Part shown: piece after piece, positions 30,207 to 43,147 of the stretch | Layout: each line of letters begins with the position of its first letter | How positions within the stretch are numbered: the stretch's first letter is position 1 | NCBI GenBank assembly: GCA_949751835.1 | Contig: CATKHK010000020.1 | Coordinates: 248,001-312,000, forward strand | Direction of reading: 5' to 3' | DNA length: 64,000 nucleotides | Source of the DNA: Blepharisma japonicum | Taxonomy: Eukaryota > Ciliophora > Heterotrichea > Heterotrichida > Blepharismidae | Translations under genes and position numbers: made by a program | Notes under the pieces: model-generated | Told to the model about the DNA's origin: nothing | What the model saw: only the letters and a program-made list of their open reading frames with translations | Databases searched by the model: none

Positions 30207-31520
30207 TTAAGGCTGGAATGCGATTAAAATCTTTTTCAAGCTTAACTCTTCCATGCTAAATTTGTAAAGATCCTTAGATTCGCATAAAAAATAAATTGAA
30301 TCATTATAAAATGTAAGAAATGGAATTGGTGATGAAAAGAGATCAGGCTCGAATTTACCTACAGAGATTCAATTGCGTAAACATTTTGGATCATTTTCAT
30401 ATATATTTCCTGTGCTTTCCAAAAGAAATTTTCTGTTGAAACGTGAACATAAAATTTTAAAAGTGTATTTAGTAAAAGAAGCCAGCTCAAAGTATTCATC
30501 GTATTCTATATCATATCTGTAAAGATTTTTACTTTGGTAGCCTGCTAGCAGTATTCCTTCATTGGTGACAATATTTGTAATAAATGATATATCTTCTTTT
30601 AAATAGCATATTTCTTGTCAATTGTTGTCTAGCAAACTATATTTAAAGGCTTTATTCCATGGCTGACCTTCTGAATCTCATCCTCCAAATAAATATATAA
30701 TGTCTTCATAAAGAGCTGCGCTCATATTTCCACTGCGAAATCCATTTGAAAGTTTTTTAATAGAGCAGTCAGGAGTTAATATAAAGGCAGTTCCTGTGCC
30801 TGGATGATTTCCATAGCAAAAAATTCCGAGATTTGGGATCTGGCACATTGAAATTGCAGTACAATACATTCCAAAAGAATTCGCTCCTTCATCTTCTAAT
30901 GGCAAGGGAATTTCTGATGGTTTAAGATTTTGAAGGTTAACTTTAAGAATATTTTTTGTTTGGTGTTTAAAAAATATAATTTCATTTGAATATATTTCAT
31001 TAGGGTTTCCAATTGTGAGTTCAATATCTGAATTCGCTGCCAAGATATCTCTTATCGAAAAATTAAGATGTTTGGTACTATATGCGAATTTATTCAATTT
31101 CACTAAAGCTTTTTCAATTGGTAAATATAACAATTCTTCATATGGATTAGGATTTATTCTAGATACATATTCAATGCTATCTAGCTTGTTAATAAGCATT
31201 CTTTGATTAGAGTTTAACTCATCAACTATTTTCAGAGCTTTGCTTAATAAATTTTGGAGAATTTGGATTTTATTTGAAACTTTTTCAACCAAATCATCCT
31301 TGAATTTCATTAATTCTGCTGATGATTTTTCAATTTCATGAATAAGGCCAATTTTAGTTTCATTGATTGGTTTTCTTAATAAAGTACTTGGAAGATGGGA
31401 ATTATCTGCATCAAGATCAATGTGCTCTATAAAATGGCTAGAGCATGAAAATAATGCTGGTTTGTTGCACTCGCAAAAGACTTTAACTTCATTTTGGCAG
31501 CACGATTTTCAGCACTGCAT
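30207..31520 (-). CDS. B-box-like / coiled-coil / kelch-repeat protein, 437 aa
   Basis: Start ATG 31518-31520 (MQCWKSCCQNEVKVFCECN); four TGA codons read as Trp, the first at residue 4, the second just after YLFGG of a kelch blade (YLFGGWDSEG). The N-terminus has a Cys/His cluster like a B-box zinc finger (CCQNEVKVFCEC, CSSHFIEH). A helical segment follows, and the C-terminal 250 residues form repeated beta-blade units of a kelch-type propeller. Such TRIM-like or kelch proteins recognise substrates or cytoskeletal partners. There is no BACK/BTB domain, so it is not a standard cullin-3 adaptor. Confidence 0.78.
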
Positions 31521-31910
31521 ATATAATATGCCATAATCAAAAATCTATTTAAATTGTTTGCAATTAAATAATAATTAATAAAGTAGATTCAATAAATAAT
31601 TTTTTTATTTATATTCACATCAAGCATCAATTAATATATTTGAGCGAAACCTGAAAGTTGAATTGCAATTGAAATTTATTGTAATGAACTCAGCATCCAG
31701 CAAAACTTCGCAAAGCAAAGCAAGGCATAATCTTAATATAATTTAAATAAAAGTTATATTAATATTTTTTTAATCGTTATATTATTGAATCCTCAATATC
31801 AAACTTTGATTTTTACTTAAATTTAATTATAATCATCTTCATCTTAATAGATTAAGCTTCATCATTTGACTCTATCAGGCAGCACACAGGTTCATTCGAG
31901 AACGTTATAA
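31521..31910. other. Intergenic spacer
   Basis: Divergent spacer between the kelch and USP genes, mostly AT. A short Gly/Ala-like GC-richer stretch at about 31685-31725 contains near repeats of gcaaa/gcaaag. No gene, tRNA or intron-bearing upstream exon could be supported. Confidence 0.5.
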
Positions 31911-35069
<3,159 letters not shown>

Positions 35070-35084
35070 TAATTATTATATATA

Positions 35085-36053
35085 TTAATCTCTTGGTTTT
35101 TTAATATCATTAAAGCCTGGCAGCTCATTCAGAGGGATTCTTCTATCAAAAGGCTTGAATTTGCTATCAAGCTCTTCTTCTGGAAGCTGAACAACTTCAA
35201 AAATTGACTCAATAAATATTTTCAGCCTGTTCAAGTACTCTCTTCTGTGCTTTATTTCTATATCATTATGGCCTGCATTTTTTACCCACCATGGTGGGAA
35301 GCCATATCTTACAAAACTTGCAAGCCTTTCTGCATGCTTCAAAGGAATTTGTTTGTCATCTACTCCATGCAATAGAAATATTGGACACTTAATATAAGGA
35401 ATTTTTGAAATATTTGAAAAAAAATCAAACCATGGTGATGCTGATACTTTTTTCGAAAACATATGCAGAGCTGATGCAACTGGCCCATGCAAAATAACCC
35501 CTCCGACCTTAGATCAGGAAGCTAGCTCACAAGATGGTACTGTTCCAATAGACTGCCCATAAAGTACAATATATTTCCAAGAAATCCCTCTCACATTTAT
35601 TAGGTAATCGTAAGCAGCTTTAATGTCTGCATAAATATTTTTTTCAGAAGGTTTCCCTGTGCTTTTTCCATATCCACTGTACTCATAAATAAATACATTC
35701 ACTTTAAGCTGAACTGACAAATCTGCAATGAAATTCCTCATAATCCCAATGTCAGTTGAGTTTCCATGCGAGAAAATCAAAGTAAATACTGCATGCACAT
35801 TTTTAAAATAAATTGCTGGTATGATTTGCTTCCTTTCTGTTTTCAGCATAATAATTTCACTACTAACTCAGCCTACTTCTATTGGTTTGGTTTGGCATCC
35901 ATTTTCGTCTATTAATAGCATTTGGTAAACATCTTGGACTGGCTCAATAATGTATCCTGGAGGTTTTGGAGGATGAAAAGCAAAGCTTCTTGTGATTTTA
36001 TCTCTACATCCAAAGGTAGAGGTGCAGCAAAAACAACATCTTATGAGATCCAT
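35085..36053 (-). CDS. ABHD17-like alpha/beta hydrolase (protein depalmitoylase candidate)
   Basis: 322 residues with two TGA codons (35514 and 35868 regions) read as Trp. The N-terminus MDLIRCCFCCTSTFGC is a Cys cluster like that of animal ABHD17, where palmitoylation anchors the enzyme. The hydrolase core has FSHGNSTDIG (oxyanion region), YEYSGYGKSTGKPSEKN, nucleophile elbow GQSIG with Ser168, acid DD in HGVDDKQIP and GHNDIE with the catalytic His. The order and wording match ABHD17/FAM108, which removes palmitate from Ras and other membrane proteins. Substrate here is inferred from the family. Confidence 0.9.
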
Positions 36054-36849
36054 TTATTCTTAGGTCAATTATATCAATTTCTGTCAGTATGAAGAAAATT
36101 TATTTCAAAGTGAGTTCACTGATAGATGTTTGAAATTTTTATTTAAAAGTTAATTTTAATGATAATAAATTTAACAGAATAATTCTCCAAATACGAAAGA
36201 ATTAAGATAAAATTAGGATAAGAAATCTTTCGCCATAATTTTATGTAGCCTCTTGTACAATTATTTTATAACCAAATGGTTATGAATGTTATGCAATCTT
36301 GCAACCCAACATTCTTATAAGGTAAGCCCACATTAAGGTCTAGGCATATAAGTTAAATCTATTTATCAATAGGGCTTGAAAAATTTTAAACGTTTCAAAA
36401 TAAATAAACAACGAATGAAGGAGCCTTTATAAGAATTAATTTTGTTTTCCGTGTTTAATTGGTAATTAAATAATAGATATACTACATGCCTTAAATGAAA
36501 CTTGAATGCAAGAGCCATTCATTTAATAAATAAAAGCGAATATGGCATAGTCCCTATACCGCTTTTTTTTCTTAATTTAAGACAATTCAGAAGTGTTCGA
36601 AATTATTTTAAATTAGGATTAGTCGCAGATAATTGATTTAAGACCATATGTTAAATACATTAAATTTACTCAAGTAATTGAAAGTTAACTAATAAATTAA
36701 AAATAAATTTAATTTAATAGCTTTTAAGTATTTAATACAAAATATATACAGATTTACTATAATATAATAATTTGATCATTTGGTACGAATATATAAAATT
36801 TAAATTTATAAATGAATCTCTGTTTGCTGCTATCCTTGTTTATACATAT
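36054..36849. other. Intergenic spacer, about 800 bp
   Basis: AT-rich DNA between the ABHD17-like and CDPK genes (tail of one, upstream of the other on the same strand). I checked both strands for open frames with TGA as Trp and for GT-AG 15-nt introns and found nothing convincing. No repeat unit or tRNA-like cloverleaf was seen. Confidence 0.5.
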
Positions 36850-38301
36850 TTAAAACTTATTTAATATGATATCTTCAAATTCTTTGAGATCTATTTCACC
36901 GTCTCCATTTTGGTCCACAGTTTTAATAAGCTCATTCCACAGCTCATTATTCGTTGCATTTTCTCCTTGTAGCATCTCTTTCAGCTCTGATGCTGAAATT
37001 TTCCCACTTCCATCTCTATCAAACATTTCAAATGCAATTTTCAAGTTTGACTGTGACGCATATTTTTGCTGATCAACGGCAGCCTTCAAAAATTCTGTAT
37101 AATCTATGTATCCATTTAAATCTGTATCTACTTCTCTCATAATTCTATCTACATCTTCTTCTGTAATTCCTCCAGGTTTTACATATCCTCGGATAAGTTC
37201 TTCTCTGCTGAGTTTTCCATCACCATTGGTATCTAGAGCTCTGAAAATTTCTCTTGCTTCTTTTGTATCATTATTTCCTGTCAACTGAGTAACAATATAA
37301 GTGTTAACGGCGTCTCTAAGCTTATTAGCGGAATTATAATTGGTGAGGTGCTGTAAGGTAGATTGAAGCTTGCCGTTATCTATATTGTTGATATTTACAT
37401 CTCGAATCCAAGGATGGTTTAAAGCTTCGATAGCACTGAGTCGGTCTTTTTCAGGCACTAAAAGATGCCTTATCAGATCTTTTGCAAATTCAGTGACTTT
37501 ATTCCATGTTGAGCCCTTAAAACTATAGTTCCCGACTTTTACTTTCTGGATAATTTCTTCATCATTTGCTCCTTCGAATGGAGGATAGCCAGAAAGCAGT
37601 ACAAAAGCGATAACTCCGGCACTTCACATATCACATTTCTCTGAATAGCTCCCAGCTAATACTTCAGGGGCTATATAGTAAGCAGTTCCTAAAGCTCCTT
37701 TGACTTTGGACCCTGCATTGAATTTTGTAGCAGTTCCAAAATCAATTAACTTTATATTCAAAAAATCTGAATGGTCATCAAGCAAAATATTTTCTGGCTT
37801 TAAATCTCTATGGATTATATGCTTTGAATGTATATAAGCTAGACAAGAAAAAATCTGTTTCATTATAATAGCAGTTTCCTCCTCTTTAAACTGCTTTTTT
37901 TTCATGATTTCTTCGAAAAGTTCCCCACCTCTACAGTGCTCCATAACGATATAAAAATCAGCTGGATCTTCGAAAAATTCGTATGCCCTAACTATGCTTG
38001 GGTGATCCAGAATTCTTAAAATTTCGATCTCTTTTACTAGCTTTTCTTTGTCCATTTCATTTGTGAAAATGTCTTTTTTGAAAATTTTTACAGCTCGCCT
38101 TGCGCCTGTTTTTTTATGAGTGCAAAATCTCACCTCGCCAAAAGCTCCGGAGCCTAGTGAACGACCAAGCTTATAAACTTTTAAAAATGACCTTTGATTA
38201 ATCTGAACAAAGGTGCTCGGCAGGATTTTCAAATCTTCGACTTTATGAACAAATGCTGTTGTCTCTTGGACTCGTTTCTTTTTGCTAGGAAAGCAGCCCA
38301 T
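36850..38301 (-). CDS. Calcium-dependent protein kinase (CDPK)
   Basis: 483 residues; one TGA (37624-37626, residue 226) gives the invariant Trp of kinase subdomain IX (CDMWSAGV). The N-terminus MGCFPSKKK carries Gly2/Cys3 for myristoylation and palmitoylation. In the kinase domain (about 42-300) Lys72 is in RAVKIF, Asp166 in HRDLKPEN and Asp187 in IDFG. A junction region follows, then four EF-hands with loops starting at 357 (DTNGDGKLSREE), 392 (DTDLNGYIDYTE), 428 (DRDGSGKISASE) and 463 (DQNGDGEIDLKE), all canonical. It transduces Ca2+ signals to Ser/Thr phosphorylation at membranes; in ciliates CDPKs act in motility and secretion. Confidence 0.95.
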
Positions 38302-38901
38302 GTTATCAACAAAATAATGGTAAAATATTGTGCAAGAATTAAATAGAAGTAATAATCAAATTCAAATTATATTTAAAAACTCATAAGGAATAAAATTATA
38401 TTTATTTTATTTTTTTGAAATTATATACGCTATGAAGGATTGATAAAAATAAACTTTTCCTATTTTAAGCAATAATTTTTAAAGCAGTTGTATATGGTTT
38501 TGCTTAAATTTTGTATTATAGTTATAAATGATTTAAAAATGGCTTGCAGCACCAACAGTAAAATATTCATGACAGGAGTAATCTTATTGACTAATATTTT
38601 AAGTAAACTTGCATAGGAAAATATTTTGTGACGTCAAATTTGACTGTAGAGCTGAACTCATATTTTTGTGGCTGAATTGGATGCATAAAAGTTATCTCGC
38701 TCCAGAAAAAGTTAGGTGAAAAATGTTCTTCCAAATGATCCTTATGTTTTCTTAATTGTTTATAAACTAATTATTTTCATTAAAACTCAATGAAACTGCC
38801 TACTTCAATTATTCTTCATTGATTCTTTTCGCCAATTCCATCTTTGCCTATTTCAAGTGGCGAATTTTCTCATTGAATTATAATCAATAATTCCTAATAA
38901 A
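38302..38901. other. Intergenic spacer, divergent promoters
   Basis: 600 bp between the CDPK gene (-) and a small plus-strand gene. It contains a perfect TGACGTCA palindrome (38629-38636, the CRE core) and a weak open region (about 38539-38763) that would need a 14-nt intron lacking the usual splice signature. Neither is called as a functional element. Confidence 0.4.
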
Positions 38902-39147
38902 ATGAATCGCACTGAACAACTTACACATGAGCACAAAGAACTTTCACAAAAATTTTTGTTTGCAAGGCTCGAGACATACAATTTTTATAATAGAGACCCC
39001 AGTCCTGTTATGAAAATTAGAGATAGGCACCAACCCTGCAGAGGGGAGATTAGAAAGGCTCAAGAGTCAATTTCACATATACATAATTGTAAGAGTGAAG
39101 ACTTTATGAACCCAGCGTTTACACAAATAAAGCTGTATAGAGGATAG
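38902..39147 (+). CDS. Small hypothetical protein, 81 aa
   Basis: Complete ORF in an A-rich start context (taataaaATG), ending TAG. The product MNRTEQLTHEHKELSQK... is hydrophilic, with a helical N-terminus, a central Arg/Pro segment (PSPVMKIRDRHQPCRGE) and no signal or TM helix. Composition is protein-like and unlike spacer translations. No family recognised. Confidence 0.6.
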   Translation: MNRTEQLTHEHKELSQKFLFARLETYNFYNRDPSPVMKIRDRHQPCRGEIRKAQESISHIHNCKSEDFMNPAFTQIKLYRG

Positions 39148-39525
39148 TCTGTGGTTAAGCAATAAGTGTAAATAAATAATTTTGCATAAAATTGATGATC
39201 TTATTTCTTTAAAAAGAACAAAATTTAGCTTAACTTTTATGAACGAAAAATCAGTAGGTTTAATTTAAATTGGGATGGAAATTAGCTATTGATTAGCCAG
39301 AAAAATGGAGATCTCTAACTTTATTACTGAACCCAAAAACGGGGGAAAATCTAATTTTCGCTAATAAATATTTGGTTTTATAAACAATTTACTTCTTTTA
39401 GATTAGGTTTATAGAATTTCTGAGCAAAATTTATTGCTCTAGAACTAGGCGAATTAAACATTTTTAATTTTCTGAATGAAAAGTCAAGAATTGGAGATAT
39501 CAATTTGTTTGTTTAAATTTATAAG
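39148..39525. other. Intergenic spacer between convergent genes
   Basis: Lies between the end of the 81-residue gene (+) and the end of the MYB gene (-). AT-rich, with a short aacgggggaaaat G-run near 39340. I see no gene, tRNA or repeat. Confidence 0.5.
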
Positions 39526-39987
39526 TTACTTACAATGCTCTAGCCTCGTTTTTTTCTTAGGGACCGGTAAATCAAAGCCACTGGGCCTTGCATGCTTTTC
39601 AGGTATCATAACTTCAGTTAAATAATTGCTTATAGGGTTTTCTATCAACTGCGTCTGGTTGATAATCCCACTGCATTGAGTCATTCTCTCTATATAAAGA
39701 TGATGAGCCATCGTTTCTACGGTTTTAGCATACAATTCGAATTTGTATACCATCCTCGGAAACGTAAACAGTCGATTTTGCTGCTCAGAACTGGCCTTTT
39801 GTGTCTTCTCCACTTTGAGAAGATATTTTTGTGCATGTGATCTTACCTGAGCAATGGTTCTTGTCATTACATGCTTTTCAATTTTACTTCAATCTTTATC
39901 GTAGAGTTCTAAGGCTTCTACGAACCTATCTTGTTCTTCTTTAGTCCACCTCCCTCGGTTGAGTGAATTATTTGGGTCTGATATCAT
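39526..39987 (-). CDS. SHAQKY-class single-repeat MYB protein
   Basis: 153 residues. Start ATG 39985-39987; TGA at 39889-39891 (residue 33) gives the second tryptophan of the MYB/SANT repeat: RGRWTKEEQDRFVEALELY then KDWSKIEKHV. The third position is occupied by RSHAQKYLLKVEK, the R-x-x-A/SHAQKY motif typical of plant LHY/CCA1/Reveille and Dictyostelium single-MYB transcription factors. DNA binding is expected via helix 3 (TIAQVRSHAQKY). The remainder is basic and low in complexity (PKKKTRLEH near the end). Presumably nuclear; target unknown. Confidence 0.9.
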
Positions 39988-40222
39988 GTCTAATATATAT
40001 ATTAAAATCAGCTCATACGATAACTTACGATTAGAAAAATGGAAATCAGTGTTTTTTATCCCAGATTAATCATAAGTTTGTGACGTAAATAAGCATTTTT
40101 AATGCATAATCTTTGGATTTTTGCTTATCATATTAAAGTGCCTCAGAAATCTTAAAGGGCTGAGCTTATTCATTTTTCACTGGAAAAATCAGGCAAGCTC
40201 AAAAAGTGATATAATAAATAAA

Positions 40223-41533
40223 ATGAAGCCACAAGACAACGCAATGACATCTAGAAAAGCGACGAGGTTACGATTTTTGGAGCAAGAAAGTGATCATCTT
40301 TTTGCTTACAAAATTGATCTAGAAAAAGTTTTAACGAAAACTAAAGAAGTTCTCAACGATATACTTTCTGCCAAAGTAAATTCTTCAAGCCAGCAGCTTG
40401 ATGGCTCGTGTGAAGATACAGCTTCAACCTCAAATATTTTGCTCAAAAGTGTAGAAGTCACTGCAGCCGAAAATATGGAATTGTTTAATTCAATATGCAA
40501 AGCTCACTATGCAAGAGACACAATTGATGCCAAAGTTCTTATTTCTGAGCAGATTACAGAAGAATATTCTCGAAAAGAAGAAGAAATTATGGGAGAACTT
40601 GATGAACAAATAAATGATTTAAAGTATTTATTGGAAAAAAAAGTAAATCGAATTAATTTACTTAACTCGAAAGTAAAGGACATGGAAGACCACCAATCAA
40701 AATTAAACAGTGAATGCACTTTGCTTTTGCCACTTAATAGTGATAACCTAAAGGTTCACATGAAAATGGAAGAGCTTAAAGAGACACTTTTAAAACGATT
40801 AAAAGAACTCCAATTCTGTGATATGCAAAAAGATGAGTTCAAAGATCACTCAGCAGATTTAGAAGAAAAAATAAGAAAATATTTATTGCTAGTAAAAAAT
40901 CCACTGCTAAAGAAAAAGAAATATATAAATTTCCAAGAAAATAGTCAAGAAAATATTGTTGTGGATTCATTGAATACGTCAAATTCATATGAAGCTATTT
41001 TTCCAGATAATTTTGTGATCGAAACAGAAAAAGACATAATTCCAAATTTGGATTATGGAGCTTTACATCAGAAAAATAAAGTCTCTGATGTAGATGCTAA
41101 TAGTGCGAAATCTCGGGTTAGAGCGAAAGTTAAAGAAATGCAAGTTTTGTGTAGTAAAAAATCAGAAGATTTAAATAATTTAAGACAACTTGTGCGAGAT
41201 CAAGACGAAAAAATAAAAACTCTTCTGTCTCAAATTAAGTTTGCAACAGAAGAAAGTTCTGAGCATGAAAATGCTAATAATCAAAAAAGGAGAAAGAAAG
41301 CCATGAGTAATCCATTGGAGTATCTTAGTAGGGATAATGAGGATATTCAAAATAAACTTAAAGATATACCAAAAATACAAATACATGAGATCGACAATAT
41401 TGAAGATTTGGATGAGGAAGAAGAGGATTATTATCCGAATGAATTAGTTAGTTTTATTGCAAGTGATGTAGCTAAGTATGAGTTTGAAGAGCCTGATAGT
41501 TTATTGGTTGGCTATATTAATGAAATCCATTAA
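40223..41533 (+). CDS. Coiled-coil protein, 436 aa, family not recognised
   Basis: The preferred start is ATG 40223 (MKPQDNAMTSRKATRL) in the local taataaataaaATG context; the open frame extends further upstream but without a better Met. The protein is Glu/Lys/Leu-rich with long heptad segments (about 10-250 and 310-360), and its end is acidic (EEEEDYYPNELVSFIAS). No catalytic motif or membrane segment. Divergent from the MYB gene. The last base of its TAA is only one base from the stop of the possible minus-strand remnant described next. Confidence 0.75.
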   Translation: MKPQDNAMTSRKATRLRFLEQESDHLFAYKIDLEKVLTKTKEVLNDILSAKVNSSSQQLDGSCEDTASTSNILLKSVEVTAAENMELFNSICKAHYARDTIDAKVLISEQITEEYSRKEEEIMGELDEQINDLKYLLEKKVNRINLLNSKVKDMEDHQSKLNSECTLLLPLNSDNLKVHMKMEELKETLLKRLKELQFCDMQKDEFKDHSADLEEKIRKYLLLVKNPLLKKKKYINFQENSQENIVVDSLNTSNSYEAIFPDNFVIETEKDIIPNLDYGALHQKNKVSDVDANSAKSRVRAKVKEMQVLCSKKSEDLNNLRQLVRDQDEKIKTLLSQIKFATEESSEHENANNQKRRKKAMSNPLEYLSRDNEDIQNKLKDIPKIQIHEIDNIEDLDEEEEDYYPNELVSFIASDVAKYEFEEPDSLLVGYINEIH

Positions 41534-41534
41534 T

Positions 41535-41743
41535 TTAAGATTGATCTCAAATCCCATGTTTCATATTATCATAGACGATATAGCAGCATCTTCCTAAAAA
41601 TGATTCTTCTCCTTTAGCAACTGTTAGAGCTTCAATTGCCTCCACCGCAATTAGGACTAATTTTAGACTACCAAAGCCTGTGGATAGTTTCTTTAATTTA
41701 AGACCCTCAAGAACTTATATATTTCTCTCATTGAGTCTGGCAT
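41535..41743 (-). pseudogene. Possible gene remnant or frame-broken small gene
   Basis: Minus-strand open stretch with protein-like composition (GSLKLVLIAVEAIEALTVAK, then SFLGRCCYIVYDNMKHGIW with TGA as Trp, stop at 41535-41537). An upstream piece begins MPDSMREIYKFLR from ATG 41741-41743, in another frame. A 14-nt GT..AG segment at 41691-41704 would join the two in frame, but it lacks the A at -6 and the pyrimidine before AG seen in all accepted introns, and 14 nt is not a known intron length here. A decayed gene, a one-base sequence error in a 15-nt intron, or chance are all possible. The helical text is faintly like part of PEX11, a weak guess. Confidence 0.3.
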
Positions 41744-41975
41744 AATGGAGCTGCCCCTTTATAAACCTCTCATTTTAAATTGTGACAGAATCTATTAAAT
41801 TTAGTAAATTATTTTAGAGTTTTAAATTATTTTTCAAGGTTTTATCGCAACAAAATATCCATTGAAATAATTAAATTAGCAATTTTTTGTAAAGAATTCC
41901 AAATATGAAATTACATAATCTATACTTTTAGCAGAAATTCAAATATTTGCTCATTATTAATTACATAGATGTAAG

Positions 41976-42641
41976 TTATTGATGAGTGTCGTCATCCATC
42001 ATAGTTTGTAATTGTTTCCAGTACTTTTTCATCCTTTCTTGTCTTTCAACTCCTTTTTTTCAAATTTCAGTCCCAATATTAAAAGCGCCTAGTCCGCCTA
42101 ATACGTAATATTTTGAAGGCCTTACTCTTTTGTAGTCATCTAAGGTGTAAGGTCTGTATTTTTTTGATCTCTTTTTCCCCGCTTCTGTTGAAACATTTAG
42201 GGTGTTATTTTCTCTGGGATTTGAAAAAGACCTATCAAAACTATTTGGTGTGTACAGCTTTCTTTTATTATGAGAATTAGTCCTCATTGTTGGTGTTAAA
42301 GACTTAACTTCGTTAAATTTACTGTGTAAATTCAATTTATTTGGACTTGCTGATTGATTAGTCATGAGAGTTCTAAATATTCTTTCTTTCCCAACAGATT
42401 TTTCACTTAGAGAAATCTTAGGATCTAACTTTGGTTTTGCATTGGATTTTGTGCCTAGAAATGCAGCACTATGAGAATCATTGATAAAAGCAGATATATC
42501 ATGATCTATCATAGAATAGTTGTCTTTATAGATCTGATTCGGCTTTACTGCTTTATTTACTGGAACAAATTCAGAAAATGGGTCAGACCTACCCCGAGTC
42601 TTTACACCTAAATTAAATCTTTGAGCAAATGTAGTATCCAT
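41976..42641 (-). CDS. Ser/Lys-rich protein with conserved-looking C-terminal motif, 221 aa
   Basis: Start ATG 42639-42641; one TGA (42060-42062) read as Trp, after which the frame continues 27 codons to TAA. Most of it is disordered and basic. The C-terminal part, YRPYTLDDYKRVRPSKYYVL followed by GGLGAFNIGTEIWKKG, resembles a PYTLxDYK...LGGLG...W segment that I recall from cilia- or flagella-associated proteins of protists and algae; this is a recollection, not a tested match. The TGA-encoded Trp falls inside this motif, which supports both the code and the model. Confidence 0.72.
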
Positions 42642-43147
42642 CGCTATTATTATTTTACATTTATTGGGCGAGATTATTAAATAGCAGTTATCTTTGTTTT
42701 ATTATCCATACTTAATTTAACTTATAATAATTGTTCAAATCTTAAATTATTTTTCTATTCATTATCAATAAATACCATGGGTTTCATATAAGCTTCTAGC
42801 CTATTAAGATTAAGTTATAAAACTTGCTGATTTATTTTGTCATAATATATATACAGACTACACAAAAATTATAAATTTAGGTTATGTCTGTGATTTTATG
42901 CTTAAATCTCGAAACTAAAACGCTTTGTTATTACTAGGCCTATTTTAAAAAAAATTAGAACAAATTTAAAGATCAAATGTTATGCAATTTTTTTTAGTTT
43001 ATATATCATTTACTTTTATTGAATTATTTTAAGATCTATTATGCACTTGACTGCTATTTTTAAAACTTACAATAATTTTTATGTTTAAATTTAACCTTTG
43101 CATATCTTTGAAAAGCAAATTAATTTTTCTCAAAAAGTTTCTAATAA
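42642..43147. other. Intergenic spacer, divergent promoters
   Basis: AT-rich divergent spacer between the 221-residue gene and the CFAP221 gene. No tRNA, repeat or coding segment detected by eye. Confidence 0.5.

Noticed and set aside
38629-38636. TGACGTCA palindrome (CRE-like)
   Set aside because: A single 8-bp match in a spacer can arise by chance; no second site and no known CREB-type regulation to connect it to.
38539-38763. Possible small secreted protein with a 14-nt intron at 38603-38616
   Set aside because: The 14-nt segment lacks A at -6 and has a non-standard length; two frames are open over the same stretch, so coding potential is not distinctive.
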